Assembly: GCA_963817135.1 (NCBI GenBank)
Contig: CAWFNG010000002.1
Location: forward strand, 186,001-250,000
Origin: VAZQ01 sp963817135
GTDB taxonomy: Bacteria; Pseudomonadota; Alphaproteobacteria; Rhizobiales; Xanthobacteraceae
Direction of reading: 5' to 3'
DNA length: 64,000 nt
Position 1 is the first letter of the stretch; each line of letters opens with the position of its first letter. The notes under the pieces are model-generated. The model saw only the letters and a list, made by a program, of their open reading frames with translations, made no database searches and was not told where the DNA came from. The position numbers and the translations under genes are program-made. Positions 25,101 to 33,014 of the stretch are shown here, one piece after another.

Positions 25101-26101
25101 ATTCGTCGAATACCGCTACCGCAACTGCTGCGGCACCGCCTGCGCAGGGGCAGGCGCCGGACAAGCTGATCGAAGTGCGGTTGACCGCGATACGCTTCGC
25201 GGCGCGCGATACCAATCTCTATGAGTTCACGCCGCTCGATGGCAAGCCGCTGCCGCTCTATGCGCCCGGCGCGCATATCGACCTGCATCTTCCGAACGGG
25301 CTGATCCGGCAATACTCGCTTCTCGATGCGGACCCCGACCCGCAGCTTTATACCATCGGCGTGAAGCGCGACCCCGCCAGCCGCGGCGGGTCGCGCTGCG
25401 TGCATGACGACCTGCGCGTCGGCAGGACGCTCAGCATCAGCGCCCCGCGCAACAATTTTGCGCTGGTGGAAAATGCGCCGCATACGATCCTGCTGGCCGG
25501 CGGAATCGGCATCACGCCGATCTGGTGCATGGTGCAGCGGCTGGAAAAGCTCGGGCGATCCTGGAAGCTCTATTACGCCTGTCGCTCGCGTTCCGACATG
25601 GCGTTTCTGCAGGCGCTCGAACGGATGTCCGCTTCCCAATTTCATTTCGACGACGAAAGCGGAGGCAAGTTTCTGGACGTTGCATCGATCGTCGCGGCAG
25701 CCCCGCGGGATGCGCACCTTTATTGCTGCGGCCCAACGCCCATGCTCAAGGCGTTCGAAACGGCGACGGCCAGCTGGCCGCGCCAGCAGACCCATGTCGA
25801 ATATTTCACGCCCAGGCAGGAGACCGCGAAGACCGGCGGATTTGTCGTCGAGCTTGCGCGTTCGGGGCAGGAATTCATCATCCCGGAAGGCAAGACCATC
25901 CTGCAGGTTCTGCTCGATGCGGGCGTCGACGTCGACTATTCCTGCGAGCTCGGCATCTGCGGAGCCTGCGAGCAGCGGGTGATTTCCGGAATTCCCGAGC
26001 ATCGCGACGCCATCCTCACCGAGGAGGAGCAGGCCGCCAACAGCAAGGTCATGATCTGTTGCGCCGGCTGCAAGAGCGAGCGCCTGGTGCTGGATCTCTG
26101 A
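25097..26101 (+). CDS. PDR/VanB-type FMN-NAD-[2Fe-2S] reductase
   Basis: A 334-residue phthalate-dioxygenase-reductase-like protein: flavin domain (residues ~25-125; RQYSLL), NAD domain (~130-235; LLAGGIGITPIWCM, YCCGPTPML), and a C-terminal plant-type [2Fe-2S] domain (CELGICGACEQRV plus CCAGCKS). It carries electrons from NADH to the Rieske ferredoxin. The GTG start overlaps the preceding stop (GTGA). Together with the upstream genes it completes an NADH-reductase-ferredoxin-oxygenase chain. Confidence 0.9.
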   Translation: MNSSNTATATAAAPPAQGQAPDKLIEVRLTAIRFAARDTNLYEFTPLDGKPLPLYAPGAHIDLHLPNGLIRQYSLLDADPDPQLYTIGVKRDPASRGGSRCVHDDLRVGRTLSISAPRNNFALVENAPHTILLAGGIGITPIWCMVQRLEKLGRSWKLYYACRSRSDMAFLQALERMSASQFHFDDESGGKFLDVASIVAAAPRDAHLYCCGPTPMLKAFETATASWPRQQTHVEYFTPRQETAKTGGFVVELARSGQEFIIPEGKTILQVLLDAGVDVDYSCELGICGACEQRVISGIPEHRDAILTEEEQAANSKVMICCAGCKSERLVLDL

Positions 26102-26233
26102 AGACGGAGGACAGAGGGTAGGGCGAGTTAGATTAGATTAGATTATTTTAGATAAGGCCCTGACACATCGGCAGAATTCAATTTTGCCTAGGGGGACTCC
26201 CGGAAAGGCCGCGGCCAAATAATCGTCCCTCTA

Positions 26234-26249
26234 TGTGAGGCACTTCACA
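26234..26249. promoter_or_regulatory. CRP/FNR-type palindrome TGTGA-N6-TCACA
   Basis: TGTGAGGCACTTCACA, perfect half-sites, 64 nt upstream of the ATG of the 50-residue ORF at 26314. Another copy of this motif type precedes the next small gene (26805-26820). Confidence 0.6.
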
Positions 26250-26313
26250 CTTTCCCGACATGCAAGGCGCTAGTTAAATCACTCCGGGGGCTGATCGAGC
26301 CCAGAAGCCTGTC

Positions 26314-26466
26314 ATGCGCACTATCTTGACTGTGGCTGCGACCATATTGGTCATCGCACTTACCACGGCTTGGTCGATGTCGATGCTGCCCAGGCCTAAT
26401 GATACGGTGGCGAGAATCCAAGTGGGTGACGACGGGTTACGGCCAAAGGCGGCGATGCTTCACTGA
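26314..26466 (+). CDS. Small exported or single-pass membrane protein
   Basis: A 50-residue ORF: MRTILTVAATILVIALTTAW forms a signal peptide or membrane anchor, followed by a short polar tail (RPNDTVARIQVGDDGLRPK). Upstream there is a perfect TGTGA-N6-TCACA site and downstream a rho-independent terminator at 26526-26566, so it looks like a complete monocistronic unit of about 300 nt. No family is recognised. Confidence 0.6.
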   Translation: MRTILTVAATILVIALTTAWSMSMLPRPNDTVARIQVGDDGLRPKAAMLH

Positions 26467-26525
26467 GATAAACGTCGGAGCGCCCGCTTTATGCGCCCTC
26501 GTCAAAGTCGTCTGCAAGGGTCGTT

Positions 26526-26566
26526 AGGCCGCTCGGGATGCACAGTACGGTTGAGCGGCCTTTCTT
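26526..26566 (+). terminator. Rho-independent terminator
   Basis: GGCCGCTC (26527-26534) pairs with GAGCGGCC (26553-26560) and is followed by TTTCTT. Oriented for the small gene at 26314-26466. Confidence 0.7.
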
Positions 26567-26573
26567 GCGACGT

Positions 26574-26747
26574 TCACCAAAGCAGCGGAAGGTCCTCGCG
26601 ATAGGGCCCCGATATCCGGTTAGTGGATGAGCAGTTGGAAGCAGCGCAGGGCTCTTTGGCTGCCGCAAGCTGCTCTTGCAGGACGCCCGCTGTTCCGGCG
26701 GCCAATGCGAAGCACAGTGCAGCGGTGAGGATGATTTTCTTCAACAT
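26574..26747 (-). CDS. Small secreted cysteine-containing protein
   Basis: A 57-residue protein with a signal peptide (MLKKIILTAALCFALAAG) and a short mature part with two cysteines (EPCAASNCSS). ATG 26747 has GGGGGAA just upstream; the longer frame to 26906 would run through the regulatory palindrome at 26805. It is read from the opposite strand to the 50-residue gene. Function unknown. Confidence 0.55.
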   Translation of the reverse strand: MLKKIILTAALCFALAAGTAGVLQEQLAAAKEPCAASNCSSTNRISGPYREDLPLLW

Positions 26748-26804
26748 GGCAATTCCCCCTATCAGGTTGACCATGCTGTTTTCTGCGCAGTCCCCGCTGG
26801 AAGA

Positions 26805-26820
26805 TGTGATGGCTATCACT
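26805..26820. promoter_or_regulatory. CRP/FNR-type palindrome, one mismatch
   Basis: TGTGATGGCTATCACT: one outer base differs from TGTGA-N6-TCACA. It lies 57 nt upstream of the start (26747) of the minus-strand small secreted protein. The spacer TGGCTA has the NGGNNA form. Confidence 0.55.
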
Positions 26821-26947
26821 TCTGAAAAACGTGCTGTGACTTTTCGCACACTCACAGCTGCCAATCGGCGGTCAAATTTGCTGTGATGCACAACGCCCAC
26901 GTTCACCGACTGTGATAGGGTGTGGTCAGCGGCTTGAGGATCAGACC

Positions 26948-27058
26948 ATGAGGCGGCGCGAGTTCATCAGCCTTCTTGGCAGCGCGGCGGTCGCGTGGCC
27001 AGTCGCGGCGCGCGCGCAGCAGCCGGCCATACCTTTGATCGGGCTCTGCGGTGCATGA
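26948..27058 (+). pseudogene. N-terminal fragment of an ABC_sub_bind solute receptor
   Basis: The leader MRRREFISLLGSAAVAWPVA, then ARAQQPAIPLIGL, is typical of ABC_sub_bind receptors (compare the intact one at 28679), but the frame stops after 36 residues. Only the signal peptide and first strand remain. A cupin C-terminal fragment is fused directly behind it in another frame. Confidence 0.7.
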
Positions 27059-27149
27059 ATCTCCGCACTATACATGGGCGAAGGACGGTGAGGTAATCAT
27101 TCAGGTCACCGGTATTGGGCCGTCGGGCAAAACGTTCATTCCTCAATAA
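27054..27149 (+). pseudogene. C-terminal fragment of a small cupin-type protein
   Basis: Translating from 27054 gives HESPHYTWAKDGEVIIQVTG and then IGPSGKTFIPQ and a stop (27147-27149). This matches the tail of single-cupin proteins of the 'HYTWAKDGE...GIGPSG' type. The 5' part is missing; the sequence abuts the receptor fragment, marking a deletion or recombination junction near 27050. Confidence 0.5.
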
Positions 27150-27238
27150 GGACGGCCGCGATTGATCGCGGGTCTGCCAGCAGCTGCAACGCATTCCGTC
27201 GCGCACGCGAGCGTCCTCGTGATGCTCAGCTCAGCGTG

Positions 27239-28363
27239 CTACTTGATCTCGCGTTGACCCCGCCCATCCGGTGGAGAGATGAAGACCCGCGCTTTCGGGA
27301 ACTGCTCGAAGATCGCCGGTGACTTACCGAAGTGATCGGCGAGCAAATAGGACGGCGTGCTGGATATCCAAAGGGAAAGATCGATCGCTTGGTAGTTCCC
27401 TGTGTTCAGACCGATCAGCAACCGGCCGGCCTTGTTGCCGATGTTTTCAATCGAGTGGCCGTAGCCCTGTGGGATGTACGCTACGTCGCCTTTTGCGAGC
27501 GTCTCAACGCGGTAGCGGCCGTGCGAGCCGAACATGGTAACGTTGAAATCGCCGTTGATAACGTACTGCCACTCATCCGCGTTGGGGTGCCAGTGCAGTT
27601 CGCGCAAGCCGCCCGGGTCGAGGTCGAGAATGACGCCGGTAATGGTCTGGGAAATGGGGAAGCGGTTGGCGCCTACGCGCCATTCGCGGCCAAACTTGTG
27701 GATCGAATGGGGCTCCTGGGCCAGGAGCCGGTAGCGGTGGCTGTTGGACGGCGATGTCAATGCCCCCTGAAGCGGCGTCGCCTCCGCGGGCGGGATCGGG
27801 CCGCGCACAAAGTAAGCTTCTTCGGTGGGGAACCCTTCGAAGGTTGCCTCGGGCATCCCAAAATTCTTAGCGAGCAGCGGTTTCGACGCGTGGCCCAGCC
27901 AATCGGTGATGCTGAAAGTGCCGAACTCAGAAAAATATCCATTGTCGAAAATCAGAATGAAATGGCACGGTTTGTCACCCAGGCAGGCAAGCGAGTGAGG
28001 GTGGCCGCGTGGAAAGTACCAAACGTCGCCAGCATCGAAGTCGTTGACTTCCGAGCGGCCAAGCGGATCCAGCAAGGTGGTCCGGACACGGCCCTCCAAA
28101 ACGAAAGCCCATTCTGCGGCCGTCGCGTGCCAGTGCAGCTCCCGTGTGACACCAGGCTCAAGGCGCATCGAGACGCCAGCGATGCCCTTGGCGATCGGCA
28201 ATTGCGCGACAGTTGCCTCCTTGCCGAAGCTGCCCTCAAGGACTTTTCCGCGGGATTGCTCCAGCGCGAACTTGAACGTCGGGAGTTCCTTTCCTGAGAG
28301 GAGCGGGTCGGGCACGTTGTTCTTGAAGGGAAAATCACTGACTTCGTTGGTAGTTTGCGACAT
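27239..28363 (-). CDS. Bicupin, oxalate decarboxylase-like
   Basis: A 374-residue protein with two cupin domains. Each has a complete Mn-type ligand set: ELHWHATAAEWAFVLEG with YFPRGHPHSL in the first, and ELHWHPNADEWQYVINGD with YIPQGYGHSIENIG in the second. This pattern is that of oxalate decarboxylase (oxalate to formate and CO2) or oxalate oxidase-like bicupins. ATG 28363 fits the family start. The lid loop that decides the activity could not be assigned with confidence. No signal peptide is visible. Confidence 0.82.
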   Translation of the reverse strand: MSQTTNEVSDFPFKNNVPDPLLSGKELPTFKFALEQSRGKVLEGSFGKEATVAQLPIAKGIAGVSMRLEPGVTRELHWHATAAEWAFVLEGRVRTTLLDPLGRSEVNDFDAGDVWYFPRGHPHSLACLGDKPCHFILIFDNGYFSEFGTFSITDWLGHASKPLLAKNFGMPEATFEGFPTEEAYFVRGPIPPAEATPLQGALTSPSNSHRYRLLAQEPHSIHKFGREWRVGANRFPISQTITGVILDLDPGGLRELHWHPNADEWQYVINGDFNVTMFGSHGRYRVETLAKGDVAYIPQGYGHSIENIGNKAGRLLIGLNTGNYQAIDLSLWISSTPSYLLADHFGKSPAIFEQFPKARVFISPPDGRGQREIK

Positions 28364-28678
28364 CGCCGGTCTCCCGTGTTCAATTGCCGGGCCATGTAGC
28401 CTACGACAAGAAGCCAAGCGACGAGAAGAGGTCGCCTCATGCGGTCCGCCTGGAAACCAGCATGTTTACGGTAATGAAAATAAATTTGGCAGCCGGCTCA
28501 AAAAACCGCGCGCCCGCGTACACCACTTACCAAGGGTAGGTTTCCGCCTGTCGTTTACAGCCGGACCGTGACTTTCGGGTGGCCTTCGAGGTGATTGAAA
28601 TTTTAGGATCGGAAAGTCTCCTTATGGCACCACTCCGAACAACTCTGAGCGCATTGCCATCGTTGACGAGGTGATCGA
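28364..28678. other. 315-nt intergenic region with a receptor-like C-terminal tail
   Basis: The end of the stretch reads YGTTPNNSERIAIVDEVID and a stop (28680-28682), resembling the 'DEVIE' tail of ABC_sub_bind receptors, and the TGA overlaps the TTG start of the next gene. A short stretch around 28611-28650 resembles 36018-36060. The rest shows nothing I recognise. Confidence 0.4.
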
Positions 28679-29659
28679 TTGAACCGGCGGGAGATCATCA
28701 CGCTTCTCGGCGGCGCGGCGGTGGCGTGGCCGTTTGGCGTGCGCTCCCAGAATGCGGCAATGCCGGTAATTGGGTTTCTTGGCAGTGGGTTTCCCGAGAC
28801 GACCGTGCGTCTCTTAGCCGGGTTCCGCCAAGGCTTGTTGGAAACTGGATATACCGAGGGCCAAAATGTCGGGATTGAATATCGCTGGCAGGAGGGTCGA
28901 GTTGATCGCCTGCCAACACTTCTGGCCGATCTTATTCGGCATCAAGTGGCGATGATTATCGCAGGAGGTGCCGCGGCCGCACAAGCTGCCAAGGCGGCGA
29001 CAACCACGATTCCAGTCGTTTTCACGAGCGCTCTTGACCCAGTGGCTGCTGGTTTGGTCGAAAGTTTCAACCGACCCGGTCACAATCTCACTGGCGTAAG
29101 CTTAGTAGGCACCGAACTAACTGCTAAACGATTTGAACTACTGCACGAAATACTTCCAACCGCCTCTAAGACTGGCTTCCTTGTGAACCCGGACAACGTG
29201 AATGCCGAGAACAGCACGAGAGCGGCAAAGGCCGCAGCGCAAGCAATTGGACATCGGCTCGTGGTTGTTCAAGCTCGTGCGTTAAGCGACTTTAGGAAGG
29301 CATTTGCATCAATGAGAGAACAGCAGACGGAAGCTCTTTGCGTTGCTGCTGATGCCCTTTTTTTTCATCAGCGCAAAACTCTTGCCGCGTTGGCGACAGG
29401 CCACGGAATTCCCGCCGTTTCCGATTGGCCCGAATTTACTATGGCGGGCGGCCTCATCAGTTATGGCGCCGCCCTTTCTAGCGTGTATCGCCAAGTGGGT
29501 GTCTATACCGGCCGCATTCTCAACGGCACAAATCCTGCTGATTTGCCGATCGAACAACCGACCGAATTTGAACTGGTAATCAATCGCAAGACCGCCAACT
29601 CGCTCGGGCTCGCAATCCCGGAGTCCTTTCTACTGCGCGCCGACGAGGTGATCGAATGA
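28679..29659 (+). CDS. ABC_sub_bind family solute receptor
   Basis: A 326-residue periplasmic receptor with an exported leader (NRREIITLLGGAAVAWPFG). Family landmarks: MPVIGFLGSGFPE, FRQGLLETGYTEGQNV, IPVVFTSALDPVAAGLVESF, FLVNPDNVNAE, and the C-terminal LGLAIPESFLLRADEVIE. The TTG start overlaps an upstream stop (TTGA). Members of this family bind diverse ligands (tryptophan-type ABC systems and others); no permease or ATPase is adjacent. It ends 8 nt from the convergent RidA gene. Confidence 0.85.
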   Translation: MNRREIITLLGGAAVAWPFGVRSQNAAMPVIGFLGSGFPETTVRLLAGFRQGLLETGYTEGQNVGIEYRWQEGRVDRLPTLLADLIRHQVAMIIAGGAAAAQAAKAATTTIPVVFTSALDPVAAGLVESFNRPGHNLTGVSLVGTELTAKRFELLHEILPTASKTGFLVNPDNVNAENSTRAAKAAAQAIGHRLVVVQARALSDFRKAFASMREQQTEALCVAADALFFHQRKTLAALATGHGIPAVSDWPEFTMAGGLISYGAALSSVYRQVGVYTGRILNGTNPADLPIEQPTEFELVINRKTANSLGLAIPESFLLRADEVIE

Positions 29660-29667
29660 CGCTCCCT

Positions 29668-30129
29668 TTACACCTTGACCGCGACGATGCCCTCGATCTC
29701 GACCGATATCTGGTTAGGCAGCATGGCGTTGCCGACCGCCGAACGGGCATGCCGTCCAGCGTCACCGAACACTTCGACAAACAGGTCCGAGCAGCCGTTG
29801 ATGACCTTCGGGGAGTCATTGAAATTCGGCGCCGCATTGACCATCCCGAGCAGTTTCACGATGAAGTCGACGCGATCGAGCGAACCAAGCGCATCGCGCA
29901 TGGCGGCAAGAAGTCCAAGTCCCACCAGCCGGGCGCGCCGGTAGCCTTCCTCGGTGCTGACCTCGGCGCCGAGCTTGCCGGTCAACGATGTTCCTTTCTC
30001 GTCGCGCGGGCCTTGGCCGGCCAGGAACAAGAGGCTGCCGGCAAGCCGGTAGGGCAGATAATTGGCAGCCGGTTTAGGCAATCCCGGCAGCACCAAGCCC
30101 AGTGCCTTCAATCGCGCTTCCGCACTCAT
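29668..30129 (-). CDS. RidA/YjgF-family protein
   Basis: A 153-residue RidA-superfamily protein; members hydrolyse reactive enamine/imine intermediates or act in catabolic pathways. Seen: LFLAGQGPRDEKG, AARLVGLGLLAAMRDALGSL-type core, and NAMLPNQISVEIEGIVAV at the end, with the conserved Glu. The usual catalytic Arg near the C-terminus is not obvious (GRHARSAVGNAMLP), so deaminase activity is uncertain. ATG 30129 follows AAGGAGAAC. Confidence 0.75.
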   Translation of the reverse strand: MSAEARLKALGLVLPGLPKPAANYLPYRLAGSLLFLAGQGPRDEKGTSLTGKLGAEVSTEEGYRRARLVGLGLLAAMRDALGSLDRVDFIVKLLGMVNAAPNFNDSPKVINGCSDLFVEVFGDAGRHARSAVGNAMLPNQISVEIEGIVAVKV

Positions 30130-30156
30130 GGGTGTTCTCCTTTCCATTCCTTATTG

Positions 30157-30900
30157 CTACCGCTCCTTGCACACGACCATTGCTTCCGGTTTGGTACGGT
30201 TTGCAACAGAGGGCGGCGCAAAGATTGCGAGATAGGCGTCGCTTCCCGTGAGTCGATCGAAGCCGATCTCGCGATACCCCACAGCTGCCAGTTCGCAGCG
30301 CAGGAGACCTGGCGGGGTACCATGCTTGGATGTCGGTGCGAAGGCATCGACGATGCCGACGCGTGCTTCGGGCTTGAGCGCAGGAACGAGATTATAGAGC
30401 AGCGCGTAAGGCTGCGTGACCTCGTGATACATGTGCACCAGAATCGCAATGTCGACCGCGTGAGCCGGCAACCTCGGATCGTGCGGCGCACCGAGGCTGA
30501 TTGTGACATTCTGCAATCCGAGATCGTGCACCCGATTGCGCAGGGCGCGCAGATATTCAGGCATGACGTCTTGGGCGAGGATGCGGCCGTCAGGTCCGAC
30601 GATCGGCGACAGCCGCACGACGTAGTAACCGCTGCCCGCGCCGATGTCGGCGACGGTCATCCCGGATTTGATGCCGAGCAGACGCACGAGCTGGCTCGGT
30701 TCGCCGGCATCGTCGCGCTCCTTTTCGTCGTGCCAGATCGGGCTGACGATGTTGGCGACCGGGCGATCGGGCTTGGGAAAGGCGGCCGCCGGCACACCTG
30801 ATTGCGCCAACACGGCGCCTGGCAGCGCGAATGCCGCGGCAAAAATGAAAGCAACTAGTGCGGTGAATTTGAAGTTCCTATCATTCTGGCCGCAAAGCAT
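30157..30900 (-). CDS. Exported SAM-dependent methyltransferase-like protein with repeat-derived start
   Basis: A 247-residue Rossmann methyltransferase-like protein: VADIGAGSGYYVVRL (SAM motif I), ILAQDVMPEYL, DIAILVHMYHEV. A signal peptide (VAFIFAAAFALPGAVLA) implies a periplasmic protein, a known pattern for this DUF in Hyphomicrobiales. The only good start is the ATG at 30900, inside hairpin A of the repeat at 30855-31022, so residues 1-13 (MLCGQNDRNFKFT) are repeat-encoded. Whether it methylates anything outside the cytoplasm is unknown. Confidence 0.75.
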   Translation of the reverse strand: MLCGQNDRNFKFTALVAFIFAAAFALPGAVLAQSGVPAAAFPKPDRPVANIVSPIWHDEKERDDAGEPSQLVRLLGIKSGMTVADIGAGSGYYVVRLSPIVGPDGRILAQDVMPEYLRALRNRVHDLGLQNVTISLGAPHDPRLPAHAVDIAILVHMYHEVTQPYALLYNLVPALKPEARVGIVDAFAPTSKHGTPPGLLRCELAAVGYREIGFDRLTGSDAYLAIFAPPSVANRTKPEAMVVCKER

Positions 30901-31022
30901 GTTTTAGGAACTTCAAATTCAAAACCGCACTGGAATCATAGAGTTGCTAGTGGTCCTTAGATTCCGAAGTTCGCATCTGAACTTGCCGCGAGTGCTGGCG
31001 AACTTCGGAATCGGACCACTAG
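30855..31022 (+). repeat. 167-bp double-hairpin repeat, copy 1 (A then B)
   Basis: Module A: CTAGTGCGGTGAATTTGAAG... closing AACTTCAAATTCAAAACCGCACT. Module B: CTAGTGGTCCTTAGATTCC... closing GGAATCGGACCACTAG. The two hairpins are joined by GGAATCATAGAGTTG. Forward orientation. It overlaps the 5' end of the methyltransferase-like gene. Confidence 0.9.
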
Positions 31023-31368
31023 TCATCCGCATAAATCACCGGCGCTTGAATTGCCAGTTTATCGGCATTGCCGGGCGCGAGCCGGCGAGAAGGAGGCTAG
31101 TGCCCCGATTCCGAAGTTCGTAAAACATTGCTGCCCACTCTGATACGAACTTCGGAATCAAAGGGGCACTAGCAACATTATGATTCTAGTGCGGTTTTTG
31201 AATTTGAAATTCCTAAGCGAGTTTGCGGCCATGATAATAGGAATTTCAAATTCACCGCACTAGCCGCGCCGGTCGGCGGTCGGCAGACATTGCCCCAAGA
31301 TGTTCAAGACTCCGACACAATGATGCGCCAGATATTGGACAATCTTGCTTTCGCTTGGGGCTGAGCGC
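30901..31368. other. 468-nt divergent region filled by two inverted repeat copies
   Basis: Two copies of the double-hairpin repeat face each other (30855-31022 and 31097-31263), separated by about 74 nt without recognisable features. The remaining ~105 nt before the subtilase start probably hold its promoter. Confidence 0.6.
31097..31263 (-). repeat. 167-bp double-hairpin repeat, copy 2 (inverted, diverged)
   Basis: Module B here has CTAGTGCCCCGATTCC and closing GGAATCAAAGGGGCACTAG, instead of GGTCC/GGACC: both arms changed together. Module A has GAAATTCCT/AGGAATTTC in place of GAAGTTCCT/AGGAACTTC. The spacer sequence between arms is unrelated to the other copies. Inverted relative to copy 1. 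Confidence 0.9.
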
Positions 31369-32946
31369 ATGCGGGATCCCTTCACACGAAAGCCGTGGGC
31401 AGCGGTACCTGTCCTTTCGATCCTGACGGGCCTTGCGCTTGCGGTCTGCCTCGTGGGTGATGGCTTTGCCCGTGATCGCGATCCGCCGCCGCGCAGGGGG
31501 GCGAAGACGATCGCCCAAAATGGCCACTTGGCGAAAGGTCAGGCGAGGCGCCCGCATCAGCCTCGATTTGCTGCCGCCACCAAAAGTGCAATTCACGCGC
31601 CGGCGGCTGCGCAGTCCGGCCGCACCGCCGAGCCTTTGGCCCTGGCGAGGCAGGACTATGAAAAACGGCGAACCGATCACCGCGCTGCAATGCTTGCGGT
31701 ACGCAGCCGAGTGCCGCACCGGCCGTTTCCCGGCGAGCGCGGCTTCACCGGGGTGCCGCCGGCCGGCGAGACGCGTTTCGTATCCAACGAACTCGTGTTC
31801 CATGTCCCGTCCAACGTTTCGCGGCAGGCGGTCGATGATACCGCGCGTAAGCTTGGCCTGAGCACGATTGCTTCGCAAAGCGTCGCGCTCACCGGCGGCA
31901 CCATGTTCCATTTCCGCGTTGCCGAGGGTCGCCCAGTCGCCGAAGCCGTGCGTGCTTTGGAAGCTGAGAAGATCGGCATCGCGCAGCCGAATTATGTCTA
32001 CAAGCTGCAGCAGAACACGGCGCCGGTCGCGAGAACGAAAGGCCCCAATCTCACCCAGTACGTCGTGAGCAAGCTGCACCTGGGCGAAGTCCACCATATC
32101 GCTACCGGCAACAATGTACTTGTGGCGATGATCGATTCGGAGATCGACAGCAGGCACCCCGATCTTGCCGGCGCCCTGGTCGAGCACTTCGATGCGGTGG
32201 GCCATCCCGACAAGCCGCACGCGCATGGCACCGGGATGACCGGCGCCATTGTCGCGCATCGGCAGCTCATGGGCATCGCGCCAGCGGCGAAGGTTCTGGC
32301 CGTGCATGCGTTCAGTCCCGATGCAGCGGAGTCGGCGCAGGCGACCACCGGGCACGTAATTGCCGGAATTGAATGGGCGATCAACCACGGCGCCCGGGTC
32401 ATCAATATGAGCTTTGCCGGCCCGTATGATCCGTTGCTGCAGGTGGCGATGAAAAGCGCGCACGATAAAGGCGTGGTGCTGATCGCTGCCGCAGGCAACC
32501 TGGGCCCAAATTCCCCGCCGCTCTATCCTGCCGCCGATCCGAACGTCATCGCGGTGACGGCGGTCGACCAGAATGACAGGCTGCTTGCGAGCGCCAATCA
32601 GGGTCCGCACATCGCGGTCGCGGCTCCCGGCGTCAACATACTGGAGCCGGCGCCCAATGCCGGCTACCAGGTCACAACCGGCACTTCGGTTGCGGCCGCG
32701 CATGTGAGCGGCATCGCCGCGTTGATGATCGAGCGCAATCCCGCGCTGACGCCCGATTCGGTGCAGGAGATTCTTACTTCGAGCGCCAAGGCGCTGGAAG
32801 CCAACGGACACGATGACCGCTACGGCTGGGGCCTGGTCGATCCGACCCGGGCGCTGCTGGAAGTCGATGCGCAGGTCGCGCACGAGCGCGTGCACACTAA
32901 GAAGTCCGCTGCGGCGGACACGGGTCTCCAGAAAAAAAGCTGGTAG
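31369..32946 (+). CDS. Subtilisin-like (S8) serine protease
   Basis: A 525-residue secreted protease: signal peptide (VLSILTGLALAVCLVGDGFA), a basic, proline-rich linker (about 28-115), an inhibitor-I9-like propeptide region (VSNELVFHVPSNVSRQAV), then the S8 domain with Asp in AMIDSEIDSRHPDL, His in HAHGTGMTGAI, Asn in AAAGNLGPNS and Ser in GTSVAAAHVSG. The catalytic set is complete. ATG 31369 fits better than 31345. It lies just downstream of the paired repeats. Confidence 0.9.
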   Translation: MRDPFTRKPWAAVPVLSILTGLALAVCLVGDGFARDRDPPPRRGAKTIAQNGHLAKGQARRPHQPRFAAATKSAIHAPAAAQSGRTAEPLALARQDYEKRRTDHRAAMLAVRSRVPHRPFPGERGFTGVPPAGETRFVSNELVFHVPSNVSRQAVDDTARKLGLSTIASQSVALTGGTMFHFRVAEGRPVAEAVRALEAEKIGIAQPNYVYKLQQNTAPVARTKGPNLTQYVVSKLHLGEVHHIATGNNVLVAMIDSEIDSRHPDLAGALVEHFDAVGHPDKPHAHGTGMTGAIVAHRQLMGIAPAAKVLAVHAFSPDAAESAQATTGHVIAGIEWAINHGARVINMSFAGPYDPLLQVAMKSAHDKGVVLIAAAGNLGPNSPPLYPAADPNVIAVTAVDQNDRLLASANQGPHIAVAAPGVNILEPAPNAGYQVTTGTSVAAAHVSGIAALMIERNPALTPDSVQEILTSSAKALEANGHDDRYGWGLVDPTRALLEVDAQVAHERVHTKKSAAADTGLQKKSW

Positions 32947-33014
32947 ACGAGCCCTCGCCGAGATTGCGGAATAAACCGGCCCTTCATGCTCGGGATGCGG
33001 GCGCGCAACAGCTT

